NCBI GenBank assembly: GCA_964244495.1
Contig: CAXTIU010000013.1
Location: 1 to 64,000, forward strand
Direction of reading: 5' to 3'
DNA length: 64,000 nucleotides
Source: RH-AL1 sp964244495
GTDB taxonomy: Bacteria > Pseudomonadota > Alphaproteobacteria > Rhizobiales > Beijerinckiaceae
Under the pieces are notes generated by a model. That model saw only the letters and a program-made list of their open reading frames with translations. It was not told the origin of the DNA and did no database searches. Position numbers and translations under genes: made by a program. Positions 53,504 to 61,754 of this stretch are shown in pieces; positions within the stretch are counted from its first letter, which is position 1, and each line of letters begins with the position of its first letter.

Positions 53504-54301
53504 TCAGAACGTCAGCACCATCCCGTCGAAGGCTGGCACGATCCCCGCCGGCAGGCGCGCCGCCAAGGCCTCGAGGTCCATGTCGGTATGCAGGTTCGTC
53601 AGCACCGCACGGCGCGGTGTCAGCCGCGCGATCCAATCGAGGGTTTCGTCCAGCGAGAAGTGGCTGGGGTGCGGCGCGTAGCGGAGGGCGTCGACGATCC
53701 ACAGGTCGAGGCCTTGAAGATGATGGACGCTGGTCTCCGGGATGGCGTTAAGGTCCGGCGTGTAGGCGAAGGCGCCGAACCGGTAGCCCAGGGCGTCGAT
53801 CTCGCCGTGGTGCACCTTGAAGGGTACGGCCTCGATCGCCCCGCCCGGCCCTTCCACGGAGATCGGCACGCCCGCGTGGACCCTGACCTCGTCGAGCAGC
53901 GGCGGGTACAGGCTGCCGGCCGGCGTCTCGAAGATGTAGGCGAAGGCGCGGCGCACGACGGCGGAGGTCGCGCCATCCATGTGCATCGCGATGCGATGCC
54001 GGGACTTGATGACGAGGGGTCGGACGTCGTCGATCCCGTTGGTGTGATCGGCGTGCGGATGGGTCATGAGGATCGCGTCCAACCCCTCGACGCCGAGATC
54101 GAGAAGTTGCTCCCGCAGGTCCGGCGACGTGTCGACGAGCACCCGCGTGCGGGCGCCGTCGTCGCCGATCCTGTCGACGCAGATCGAGCAGCGCCGCCGG
54201 CGATTGCGGGGGTTGGCCGGATCGCAGGCGCCCCACCCCTGACCGACGCGCGGCACGCCGCCCGACGAGCCGCAACCGAGGATCGTGACGGCGTGGGTCA
54301 T
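53504..54301 (-). CDS. Metallo-beta-lactamase-fold hydrolase (PhnP-like)
   Basis: A 265-residue zinc hydrolase. The metal motif THPHADHTNGIDD (HxHxDH) lies at about 80-92, with further ligands in KVHHGE and TNLHTDMD. The N-terminus ILGCGSSGGVPRVGQGWGACD and the extra cysteines in RRRRCSICV are shared with the PhnP/phosphoribosyl cyclic phosphodiesterase branch. The gene regularly follows tatD and metG in Rhizobiales, without phosphonate genes, so the substrate is open. It lies 41 bp downstream of tatD. Confidence 0.88.
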   Translation of the reverse strand: MTHAVTILGCGSSGGVPRVGQGWGACDPANPRNRRRRCSICVDRIGDDGARTRVLVDTSPDLREQLLDLGVEGLDAILMTHPHADHTNGIDDVRPLVIKSRHRIAMHMDGATSAVVRRAFAYIFETPAGSLYPPLLDEVRVHAGVPISVEGPGGAIEAVPFKVHHGEIDALGYRFGAFAYTPDLNAIPETSVHHLQGLDLWIVDALRYAPHPSHFSLDETLDWIARLTPRRAVLTNLHTDMDLEALAARLPAGIVPAFDGMVLTF

Positions 54302-54342
54302 GGCACGCGCTCCGTCATGGCAGGACGCCGCTCATGGACAGC

Positions 54343-55152
54343 TCATGGGTCGTCGTGGCTCGCGGGAGCGACATCGGGCGCCGCCATCTTCCTGAACAGA
54401 CGAAGCGCGTTGGCGCTCGTCGCCGCCGCCATCTCGTCGTAGCTCACACCTTTGACGCTCGCCAGCACGCCGGCGGTGTGGACGACGAGAGCCGGCTCGT
54501 TGCGCGTGCCGCGGCGGGGTTCCGGCGCCAGGAAGGGCGCGTCGGTCTCGACCAGCAGCCGATCGAGGGGCACCGTGGCGGCGATCGCGCGCAAGGCGTC
54601 GGATTTCTTGAACGTGAGCACGCCCGAGAACGAGATCGACAGGCCGAGGTCGAGCACGGTGCGGGCGAGGTCCGGGCCCGCCGTGAAGCAGTGGAGCAGG
54701 GCGTCGAACCGGCCCTCCCCCATCGCGGCGGTGAGGATGGCGGCCGTGTCGGCGTCGGCGTCGCGCGTGTGGATCACCAGGGGCAGGCCGCTCTCGCGCG
54801 CGGCGGCGACGTGGGTGCGGAACACGCGGGCGGCGAGCGCGCGCGGCGCCCGATCGTAATGGTAGTCGAGCCCCGCCTCGCCGATGCCGACGCATTTCTC
54901 GTGGGCGGCGAGGGCGACCAGTCGCGCGACGGAGGCTTCGGGCTCGCAATGCGCCTGGTGGGGGTGCGTGCCGACCGTGAAGTACACGTCGTCGTAGGCG
55001 TCCGCGACGCGCCTCACCTCGTCGTAGCGCTCGACCCGCGTCGAGATCGTCACGATCCGCTTCACGCCCGCCTCGCGCGCCCGCGCGACGACGGCGTCCC
55101 TCTCGGGCTCGAATTCGGCGAAGTCGAGGTGGCAATGGCTGTCGATGATCAT
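54343..55152 (-). CDS. tatD: TatD family metal-dependent deoxyribonuclease
   Basis: A 269-residue TIM-barrel hydrolase. Metal ligands appear in IDSHCHLDF at the N-terminus, GEAGLDYHYD, VIHTRDAD and the C-terminal LLVETDAPFLAPEP. TatD proteins have DNase or exonuclease activity and act in DNA repair or RNA/DNA turnover in the cytoplasm. The start overlaps the metG stop by 4 bp, so both are coupled in the cluster metG-tatD-metallohydrolase. Confidence 0.94.
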   Translation of the reverse strand: MIIDSHCHLDFAEFEPERDAVVARAREAGVKRIVTISTRVERYDEVRRVADAYDDVYFTVGTHPHQAHCEPEASVARLVALAAHEKCVGIGEAGLDYHYDRAPRALAARVFRTHVAAARESGLPLVIHTRDADADTAAILTAAMGEGRFDALLHCFTAGPDLARTVLDLGLSISFSGVLTFKKSDALRAIAATVPLDRLLVETDAPFLAPEPRRGTRNEPALVVHTAGVLASVKGVSYDEMAAATSANALRLFRKMAAPDVAPASHDDP

Positions 55153-56699
55153 GCCTCGCCCTTCCCCAGGTACCGGGGGAAGACGGGGGCGGGCGGCGGC
55201 AGGGCCGCACCCACGGGGAGCCCGGGCGACGCGCCGATGGTGGCGACGCGTCGATCCCCCCGAGGGATGGCGAGCGCGTCCAGCATCCGCGCCATCGCCG
55301 TCGGCATGAAAGGCTGGGCGAGGATGGCGACGACGCGCACGACCTCCGCCGCGACGAACAGGACGGTCGCCATCCGCTCGGGATCAGTCTTCTTCAGCGC
55401 CCAAGGCTCCGCGCCGGCGAAGTACCGGTCGGCGTCGGCGACGACGCGCCAGATCTCGCCGAGCGCGAGGTGGGGCGCGAACGCGTCCATCGCCCCGCGC
55501 ACCGCGGCGGGCAGGGCACGGGCGCCGCGCAGCAGCGCCTCGTCCGCGTCCGTGAAGGCACCGGGCCGCGGCACCCTGCCCTCGCAGTTGGACGCGATCA
55601 TCTTCAGCGAGCGCTGCGCCAGGTTGCCGAGACCGTTGGCGAGGTCGGCGTTGATGCGGGCCACGATCGCCTCGTGCGAGTAGCTGCCGTCCTGGCCGAA
55701 CGGTATCTCGCGCAGCAGGAAATAGCGCAGCGGATCGGCGCCGTAGGCCTCCACCAGGGTCGTCGGGCTGACGACGTTGCCGGTGGACTTCCCCATCTTC
55801 TCCCCCCGGTTGAAGAGGAAGCCGTGGACCACGATCTGCTTGGGCAACGGGAGCTTGGCGGACATCAGGAACGCTGGCCAGAAGATCGCGTGGAAGCGCG
55901 TGATGTCCTTGCCGATCAGGTGGACGTCGGCCGGCCAGAACCGCGCGAGCGGCGACGCCTCGTCCGGCCAGCCGGTGCCGGTCAGGTAGTTCGTCAGCGC
56001 ATCGACCCAGACGTACATGACGTGGGCGGGATCGCCCGGCACGGCGATGCCCCAATCGAAGGTCGAGCGACTGATCGACAGGTCGTTGAGGCCCCGCTCG
56101 CAGAAGGCGACGACCTCGTTGCGATAGTTTTCAGGCACGACGAACCCGGGGTGCGCTCGATAATGGGCGAGCAGCCGACCCGCGTAGGCGGACAGCTTGA
56201 AGTAGTAGCTCTCCTCCTCCACCCACTCGACCGGCGCCCCGCCCGGCGCGCGCTTCGTCCCATCGGGGGCGGTCGTGAGTTCGGCCTCGTCGAAGAAGGC
56301 CTCGTCCCGGACGGAGTACCAACCGGGATACTTCGAGAGGTAGATGTCGCCCGCCTCGCGCATGCGCTCCCAGATGGCTCGCGAGGCGCGATGGTGGCGC
56401 GGCTGCGTGGTGCGGACGCGTTCGCTCACGTCCGCCTCGACGAGGTCGGCCATCGCGGCGAACTCGGCCGCCGTCCGATCGGCGAGCGCCTGCGGGCTCA
56501 AGCCCTGCCTCGCCGCCGCTTGCTGCATCTTCTGACCGTGCTCGTCCATGCTGGAGACGAGAAAGCATTCCGAGCCGTCGATCGCCTTGAATCGTGCGAA
56601 GGCGTCGGCGGCGATCAACTCGTAGGCATGGCCGATGTGGGGAGACCCGTTCGCGTAGGGCGCGGCGGTCGATATCGAGAAGGTGGGGCTGCTGGACAT
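55149..56699 (-). CDS. metG: Methionyl-tRNA synthetase
   Basis: A class I aminoacyl-tRNA synthetase of 516 residues. The HIGH motif is seen in APYANGSPHIGHAYELIAAD near the N-terminus and the KMSKS loop as KMGKSTGN near residue 300. DEHGQK and CERGLNDLSISRS are conserved. The short form without a C-terminal EMAP-like dimerisation domain is normal in alphaproteobacteria. The Cys-rich zinc knuckle is absent, as in that subgroup. It lies in the holB-metG-tatD run, 101 bp after holB. Confidence 0.96.
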   Translation of the reverse strand: MSSSPTFSISTAAPYANGSPHIGHAYELIAADAFARFKAIDGSECFLVSSMDEHGQKMQQAAARQGLSPQALADRTAAEFAAMADLVEADVSERVRTTQPRHHRASRAIWERMREAGDIYLSKYPGWYSVRDEAFFDEAELTTAPDGTKRAPGGAPVEWVEEESYYFKLSAYAGRLLAHYRAHPGFVVPENYRNEVVAFCERGLNDLSISRSTFDWGIAVPGDPAHVMYVWVDALTNYLTGTGWPDEASPLARFWPADVHLIGKDITRFHAIFWPAFLMSAKLPLPKQIVVHGFLFNRGEKMGKSTGNVVSPTTLVEAYGADPLRYFLLREIPFGQDGSYSHEAIVARINADLANGLGNLAQRSLKMIASNCEGRVPRPGAFTDADEALLRGARALPAAVRGAMDAFAPHLALGEIWRVVADADRYFAGAEPWALKKTDPERMATVLFVAAEVVRVVAILAQPFMPTAMARMLDALAIPRGDRRVATIGASPGLPVGAALPPPAPVFPRYLGKGEA

Positions 56700-56800
56700 G
56701 CTCGCTCAACGGGCTCGATCACAAGGCTCGATCGAGGCACGGCCCGATCGATGGTCGGAGGACGCGACCCGGCGACCGCTCGAAGCGCGAGCCCCGCCAT

Positions 56801-57895
56801 TCAGGGCGACGAGCAGCGCACCGCCGCCGCCAGGTCGGAGAAGACGGTCAGCAGCAAGGGGCGCCTGTCAAGGTTGAGGGCATCCGTTTCACGCGCGTCG
56901 GCCGCGATCTTCTCCCATACCTCGGCGAACGGGGCAAGGCGGGCCGGCGCCACCAATCCCACCCCCCCGCCCGGGTCGCGCACGTGGTGCGCCAGCCAGC
57001 GGAACACGCCGGACATGACCGTCTGATAGGCAACTTCGCCGTCGCGTCCAGCGAGCCGGTCGGCGAGCTTGTGGACCTCGCGCCAGTCGATCGCCGGCAG
57101 CGCGTCGAGCAGGCGGGCGAGCGAGGCGTCGAGCCCGCCCCCTGCCCCGTCGTCGCCGTGGGCGAGAGAGCGAAGCGCTTCGTGAACGGACCCGTCCGCC
57201 CGCCCGGCCGCATCGGCGACGGCGGTCGCGGGCATGTCGGACCACGGCGGTCCGAGCGTGCCGATCACCGCTTCGATCTCCCGTCGGTCGAGCGGCGACA
57301 GCCGCATCAGGCGGGTGCGCGAGCGGATCGTCGGCAGCAAGAGACCCGGCCGGTGCGCGACCAGGAGGAACAACGCCTTGGCCGGCGGCTCCTCGATCAG
57401 CTTGAGGAGGGCGTTGGCGCTGGAGCGGTTGAGATCCTCGGCGCTGTCGACGATGCAGATCCGCCATCCCCCCGCCCCGGCCGCGCGCTGGAACAGGCCG
57501 ATCGCGCGCCTGACATCGTCGGCGCGGATGTCGACGTAGAAGCGCTTCGTCTTCTCGTTGACCGCGCGGCGAAGCAGGCTGACGTCGGGGTGGGACAGCG
57601 ACGCGATCTGCGCGGCGACCGACGCGCGGGATGGCACCGACAGGTCGCGCGCCTGCCGGACGGCGTCCGCGCGCGGATCGGGATGGGCGAGGATGAAGCG
57701 GGCGAGACGCCACGCGAGCGTAGCCTTGCCAATGCCGGCCGGACCACCGAGGACGATGGCATGCGGTAATCGGTCATCGCGATAGGCATTCAGCAGAGCG
57801 ATTTCATGATCGCCATGTCCGATGAGCCAGCTCGTCGTTCGCGGATGAGGTGTGTCCGCCACTCGGTCGGCCTCGTCGTCGGGGTGGTCGTTCAA
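56801..57895 (-). CDS. holB: DNA polymerase III subunit delta-prime
   Basis: A 364-residue clamp loader subunit. The AAA+ region has GGPAGIGKATLAWRLARF at about 49-66, a Walker-B-like ICIVDSAEDLNRSSANALLK, and the SRC-like PTIRSRTRLMRLSPL. In the clamp loader delta-prime acts as stator, loading the beta clamp at replication forks. The TTG at 57895 with AAGGAG seven bases upstream is the likely start. It follows tmk by 132 bp; that gap holds a GGTATC-type palindrome. Confidence 0.92.
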   Translation of the reverse strand: MNDHPDDEADRVADTPHPRTTSWLIGHGDHEIALLNAYRDDRLPHAIVLGGPAGIGKATLAWRLARFILAHPDPRADAVRQARDLSVPSRASVAAQIASLSHPDVSLLRRAVNEKTKRFYVDIRADDVRRAIGLFQRAAGAGGWRICIVDSAEDLNRSSANALLKLIEEPPAKALFLLVAHRPGLLLPTIRSRTRLMRLSPLDRREIEAVIGTLGPPWSDMPATAVADAAGRADGSVHEALRSLAHGDDGAGGGLDASLARLLDALPAIDWREVHKLADRLAGRDGEVAYQTVMSGVFRWLAHHVRDPGGGVGLVAPARLAPFAEVWEKIAADARETDALNLDRRPLLLTVFSDLAAAVRCSSP

Positions 57896-57996
57896 GCGGA
57901 ATCTCCTTGGCGTCCGCGGTCACGCGAGCGTCCGGTGCGCAACGTGACCAGCAGCGAGGGCATCGACGCGATGACCAGGAGTCGCTACCGACTTAC

Positions 57997-58008
57997 GGTA
58001 TTGATACC
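57997..58008 (-). promoter_or_regulatory. GGTATC-N2-TACC palindrome upstream of holB
   Basis: On the minus strand GGTATCAATACC matches the core of box 1 of the repeat element at 13257-13268 and 43918-43907 (GGTATCTCTACC, GGTATCGCTACC). No box 2 accompanies it. A nearby TACCG-N5-CGGTA inverted repeat (57986-58000) overlaps it. It lies about 100 bp before the holB start and could be an operator. Confidence 0.4.
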
Positions 58009-58027
58009 TGAGCCGTTATCGGCATCA

Positions 58028-58705
58028 TTACCTGTAGAGCAGTCGGTGCGTCACCGTGTCCCAGATCGCCTGCTCGACGTCGGCGGGCGTCGCGGTCGCG
58101 TCGACGACGACGCAGCGTTCGGGTTCGGCGGCTGCGATGGCCAGGAAGCTTTCGCGCAGGCGCTCGTGGAAGCCGAGCGCCTGCCGCTCGAAGCGATCGG
58201 GCGCGCGGATGTCGAGCCCGACCCGCCGGGCACCCCGGCGACGCGATGCCGCGCGCGCGAGCCCGACTTCGGCCGGCACGTCCAAGACCAGGGTGAGCGC
58301 GGGCTTCAGGCCGGCGAGGGCCACGCGCTCCAGCGCGCCCAGGAACGATGGCTCGACCGCGCCCGGCCCGCCCTGGTAGGCGCGGGTCGAGTCATGGAAG
58401 CGATCGGACACGACCCACCGACCGCACGCGAGCGCCGGCCGGATTGTGACGTCGAGGTGGTCGATGCGGGCGGCGGCGAAGAGCAGCGCCTCGGCTTTCG
58501 GTCCGAGCCTCTCGAAGGCACCGTCGAGCAGGGCGGTGCGGATCGTCTCCGCGTGCGGCGAACCGCCGGGCTCGCGCGTCGCGAGAGCGTCGAGGCCGGC
58601 CGCCCGCAACCGGGCGACGAGGGCTTTGGCCTGGGTCGACTTGCCCCCGCCCTCCCCGCCTTCCACGGTGATCAGGCAACCGGGCGTCACGGCCGTCCCG
58701 CTCAT
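58028..58705 (-). CDS. tmk: Thymidylate kinase
   Basis: A 225-residue kinase converting dTMP to dTDP. The P-loop is VEGGEGGGKSTQAKAL at about 14-29, followed by TREPGGSPHAE, the DRFHDSTRAYQGG substrate motif near 97 and the lid region with RRRGARRVG. The gene overlaps the carboxypeptidase homologue by 4 bp and is followed by holB, the common dac-tmk-holB order. Confidence 0.95.
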   Translation of the reverse strand: MSGTAVTPGCLITVEGGEGGGKSTQAKALVARLRAAGLDALATREPGGSPHAETIRTALLDGAFERLGPKAEALLFAAARIDHLDVTIRPALACGRWVVSDRFHDSTRAYQGGPGAVEPSFLGALERVALAGLKPALTLVLDVPAEVGLARAASRRRGARRVGLDIRAPDRFERQALGFHERLRESFLAIAAAEPERCVVVDATATPADVEQAIWDTVTHRLLYR

Positions 58706-59895
58706 GAGCGGAGCACGTATTTTCTGAACAGGTCGGCGACGTATTCGAGTCCGGCGTCGAAGGCCCGCTTGTGCAGCGCACCGACCGGCACGTCGGCGGC
58801 GGTGCGCAGCGGGACGCCGAGCACCTCCCTGTCGCCGCTATACAGTTTCAGGCTGGCCACGTCCTGCCCGGCCCGCACCGGCGCCATCAGCGGGCCGGTG
58901 TAGACGATCTTCGCCACGAGCTTCTCGCTGCCATCGCGCGCGACGAGCACCTTGACGTCCCGCGTCGCGACGAGCGGCACCAGACGGCTCTCGCCGCCGT
59001 AGACCTGGGCGGAGCCGACGACCGCGCCGGCGGCGTAGAGCCTGCGCGTTTCGAAGGCGCGGAAACCCCATTGGAGGATCTTGCGCGCCTCCTCCGCGCG
59101 CTCCTTGGCGGAGGCGGCTCCGTAGATCGCGATGACGAGGCGTTCGTCACCCTGCACCGCCGACCCGACGATGGCGTAGCCGCTGTTGTCGATGTTGCCG
59201 GTCGTCAGGCCGTCGGCGCCGATGTCCATGCCGAGCAGGGGGTTGCGGTTGGGCTGCTTGATCTTGTTCCACAGGAAGTCGCGTTGATCGTAGATCTTGT
59301 ACAGGTCGGGGTAGGCCTGGATCAGGTCGTCGGCGAGCAGTGCCATCTGTCGCGGGGTGACCTTCTGGTCAGGGTTCGCGTCGCCCCACGCGTTGGTGAA
59401 GGTCAGGCGGTCGAGGCCGAGTTCGCGGGCGTGCTTGATCATCTGCGTCGCGAACGCGCCCTGCGAGCCGGCGACCCCCTCCGCCAGCACGATCGCGGCG
59501 TCGTTGGCGGAATCGACGATGAGGCCACGCAGCAGGTCGTCGACGGAGATCTGGCTCTTCAGCTTGGCGAACATGGTCGAGCCGCGCGAGGGCGCCCCAC
59601 CTTGCCGCCACGCCGTCTCGCTGACGGTGAATTGCTGGTCGAGCTTCAGCTTGCCGTCCTTGATCAGCGAGAAGACGATGTCGGCGGTCATGATCTTGGC
59701 GGTGGCCGCCGGCGTCACGATGTCGTCGGCCCCCCGCTCGAACAGCACGGTGCGCGTTTCCGCGTCCATCAGGATGACGTGGTTGAGGCTGGTCTGGAGC
59801 GGTTCGGCCCGCGTCGGCGCGGTCGCGCTCAGGCATAGGGCCAAGCATCCCAGGGACGTCGCGGGGACCGAGCGGCGCGAAGCGGACTGGCGCAA
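58702..59895 (-). CDS. D-alanyl-D-alanine carboxypeptidase family protein with degenerate active site
   Basis: A 397-residue S11-family (PBP5-like) protein. A Sec signal peptide covers about 1-30 (LGCLALCLSATAPTRA), then the transpeptidase-like domain and a C-terminal PBP5_C beta domain (about 295-385). The active-site triad is altered: the SxxK position reads PAATAK with Ala64 where Ser is expected and Lys67 kept; the SxN motif is intact (S129-A-N131); KTG reads TTG (Thr231). The start is TTG at 59895, which sits five bases after a near-perfect GAGAGGAGGT. It is probably catalytically inactive and may act as a peptidoglycan-binding or regulatory protein. Confidence 0.9.
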   Translation of the reverse strand: MRQSASRRSVPATSLGCLALCLSATAPTRAEPLQTSLNHVILMDAETRTVLFERGADDIVTPAATAKIMTADIVFSLIKDGKLKLDQQFTVSETAWRQGGAPSRGSTMFAKLKSQISVDDLLRGLIVDSANDAAIVLAEGVAGSQGAFATQMIKHARELGLDRLTFTNAWGDANPDQKVTPRQMALLADDLIQAYPDLYKIYDQRDFLWNKIKQPNRNPLLGMDIGADGLTTGNIDNSGYAIVGSAVQGDERLVIAIYGAASAKERAEEARKILQWGFRAFETRRLYAAGAVVGSAQVYGGESRLVPLVATRDVKVLVARDGSEKLVAKIVYTGPLMAPVRAGQDVASLKLYSGDREVLGVPLRTAADVPVGALHKRAFDAGLEYVADLFRKYVLRS

Positions 59896-60076
59896 AGGGA
59901 CCTCCTCTCGAAACACCGGATCAAGCGAGGCCGCCTCGTTCCACGCTCGTGGGGCGTGGATGGACATGAAGCGCGGAGGCGCCTATCGGCCGGCACGATC
60001 CTTTACCTGCATCATACCCGAGGCGTCGCATACCCCCTGGCGTCCCAGGCTCGTCCAAGTTGCCCGCGTCACCGGG

Positions 60077-61342
60077 TCAATCCGCGCGGGAGGCCGTCAA
60101 GCGCAGCCCGGCCTGCCGGACGCGACGCTGATCCTGCCCTCCGCGCCCGCCGCCGCGCGCGAGCCGCGCCTCGACCGGGCGCAGGGGCGGCAGCGCCACG
60201 CCCTGCCCCGACCGAGGCGTCGGGCGGCCGTACGGGTCCGGTCCGGCGCGGCGGGAACCCTCCCGACCCGTACGAGTCGGGTCCGGCGTCCGCTCGTTCG
60301 TCGCGACCCGCGACGGGCGAGTCCCCCCGGCGGCGCGGGCGCCGCTCCGGCTTCCCTCGATCAGTCGGGCGAGTTCCGCGTGCGGGTCCGGGACCGCGCG
60401 CCGGGCGCCGGCGATCACCGGGCTGTCGCGTCCGTCCCTCGCACGCCGCGGCCAAGACGCCTGGCGGTGGCCGCCATCGACGCGAGGCGCGTCCGCGCGC
60501 GCGGGCTCGGTCGGCGCACGGGACGCGAGCGGCGTCCGGGCTGCGTCGTCGTCGGCCTCAATCGGCGCAAGGCGCGGCGGCACGCCGCGCGTTTCGGCGC
60601 GGTCGGAAGCGCGCGAGGCGACGCGCGCCGGCGGCGCGGCCTCGGCCACCTCCGTTCCCGGCTCGCCCGGCCATTGCGCCGGGGCGTCGACCCGCAACGT
60701 CGCGAGCAGCTTGGCGTCGTCGGACCCGGCGAGGCTCGCGCGGGCGATGTATTCCACCTTGACCTTCGCCGTTCCCGTGCGCTTGAAGTCGAGCGCCTGC
60801 GCGACGCCGCCGGACACGTCCATGATCCTGTTGGACGCGTAGGGGCCGCGGTCGTTGACGCGGACGATCATCGACGTGTTGTTGCGCAGGTTGGTCACGC
60901 GCGCGTAGCTCGGCAGGGGCAAGGTCGGGTGCGCCGCCGTGAAGCCGTCGCGATCGTAGATCTCGCCATTGGCGGTCAACCGACCGTGGAACGCGTCGCC
61001 GTACCACGACGCGTTGCCGACCTGCACGACGTGCCGCTCGCTGGGATAATAGGTCTGGCCAGCGACCGTGTAAGGCTTGCCCACGAGGTACTGGCCGCCG
61101 CCGTGCGGTACCGGCTGGCCGTCGGCCACGACGCGGCGGCTGATCGGCCCGTATTTCGAGGATGGGAAATATTCCTTGCCGTGGGACGCCGCCGCCAGTT
61201 GCTGCGGCTGCTGGGCGCAGCCGGCGAAGCCGAAGGCCGCCACCGCGCCGAGGCCGAGCAGGAGCGCGGAACGGCCGCGGCGGAGCGAGGCGAAAACGGC
61301 GGGTACGGGCCCCGAAGACCAGGACAGGCGTGGGAGAGACAC
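60077..61342 (-). CDS. rlpA: Septal ring lytic transglycosylase RlpA family lipoprotein
   Basis: A 421-residue lipoprotein: N-terminal signal with lipobox FGFAGC, a double-psi beta-barrel domain at about 95-200 (VGNASWYGDAFHGRLTANGE, AAHPTLPLPSYARVTNL, VRVNDRGPYASNRIMDVS) and a 200-residue Arg/Pro/Ala-rich disordered tail. The catalytic-type Glu, His and Asp residues of RlpA are present. The C-terminal SPOR domain of classical RlpA is absent, so septal targeting must differ. I prefer GTG at 61342, which follows GAGG; ATG at 61393 is an alternative. Confidence 0.9.
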   Translation of the reverse strand: MSLPRLSWSSGPVPAVFASLRRGRSALLLGLGAVAAFGFAGCAQQPQQLAAASHGKEYFPSSKYGPISRRVVADGQPVPHGGGQYLVGKPYTVAGQTYYPSERHVVQVGNASWYGDAFHGRLTANGEIYDRDGFTAAHPTLPLPSYARVTNLRNNTSMIVRVNDRGPYASNRIMDVSGGVAQALDFKRTGTAKVKVEYIARASLAGSDDAKLLATLRVDAPAQWPGEPGTEVAEAAPPARVASRASDRAETRGVPPRLAPIEADDDAARTPLASRAPTEPARADAPRVDGGHRQASWPRRARDGRDSPVIAGARRAVPDPHAELARLIEGSRSGARAAGGTRPSRVATNERTPDPTRTGREGSRRAGPDPYGRPTPRSGQGVALPPLRPVEARLARGGGRGGQDQRRVRQAGLRLTASRAD

Positions 61343-61752
61343 GAAGTGCACCTCGGGGATCAACGGCACTTGACCGTGTCGCTTCCACACCACGCTGCCA
61401 CGGAGGCGCTTGCCAAAGCCCTAATGGACCGTGTCCAGGATCGCTCGAAAGCGTCGCGTACCGAGCCTGGCGACCTGGGATGTCGCGCACGTGCAGGATG
61501 CCGAGCAATCGGCCGAGCAGGACGACCCGGCGGCCGCGCGAGAGCGTGATGACGGTCTTCGTAGGCGGGTCCGCGCCTTGAAAACACCCCATCCCCGTCG
61601 TTACCTCGGTGCGCGGGCATGGACTTTCGCGCTGGCGGCGTGTTCCTAGCCGGTACGGGCTCGGCGATGGTTCATCTGCCGGAGCGGTGGCGGTCGGGCG
61701 GCGCGGCCACGAGGGTCGTGGCGGCGGCCGCTGAACGAGGCGACGATTAACC
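61343..61752. other. Divergent intergenic region rlpA / polysaccharide locus (410 bp)
   Basis: No coding region is supported; ORFs here are short and read into rlpA antisense. The region must hold the rlpA promoter (minus) and that of the polysaccharide genes (plus). Its last bases contain a TTAACCAT motif that runs into the start codon at 61753. Confidence 0.55.
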
Positions 61753-61754
61753 AT
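61747..61754 (+). promoter_or_regulatory. TTAACCAT (CtrA-type) motif at the start of the polysaccharide locus
   Basis: Exact TTAACCAT whose last two bases are the first two of the ATG start codon at 61753. If bound by a regulator it would block a leader or act on a transcript starting downstream; it may also be coincidental. Confidence 0.3.

Noticed and set aside
59658..59669. SLIK in the carboxypeptidase homologue as an alternative SxxK motif
   Set aside because: It lies about 12 residues after the expected site, after the conserved MTAD helix, with no preceding PA(S) context; the aligned position is PAATAK.
61394..61752. Short ORFs in the rlpA-polysaccharide gap
   Set aside because: They lack ribosome sites and family resemblance, and they continue as antisense of rlpA.
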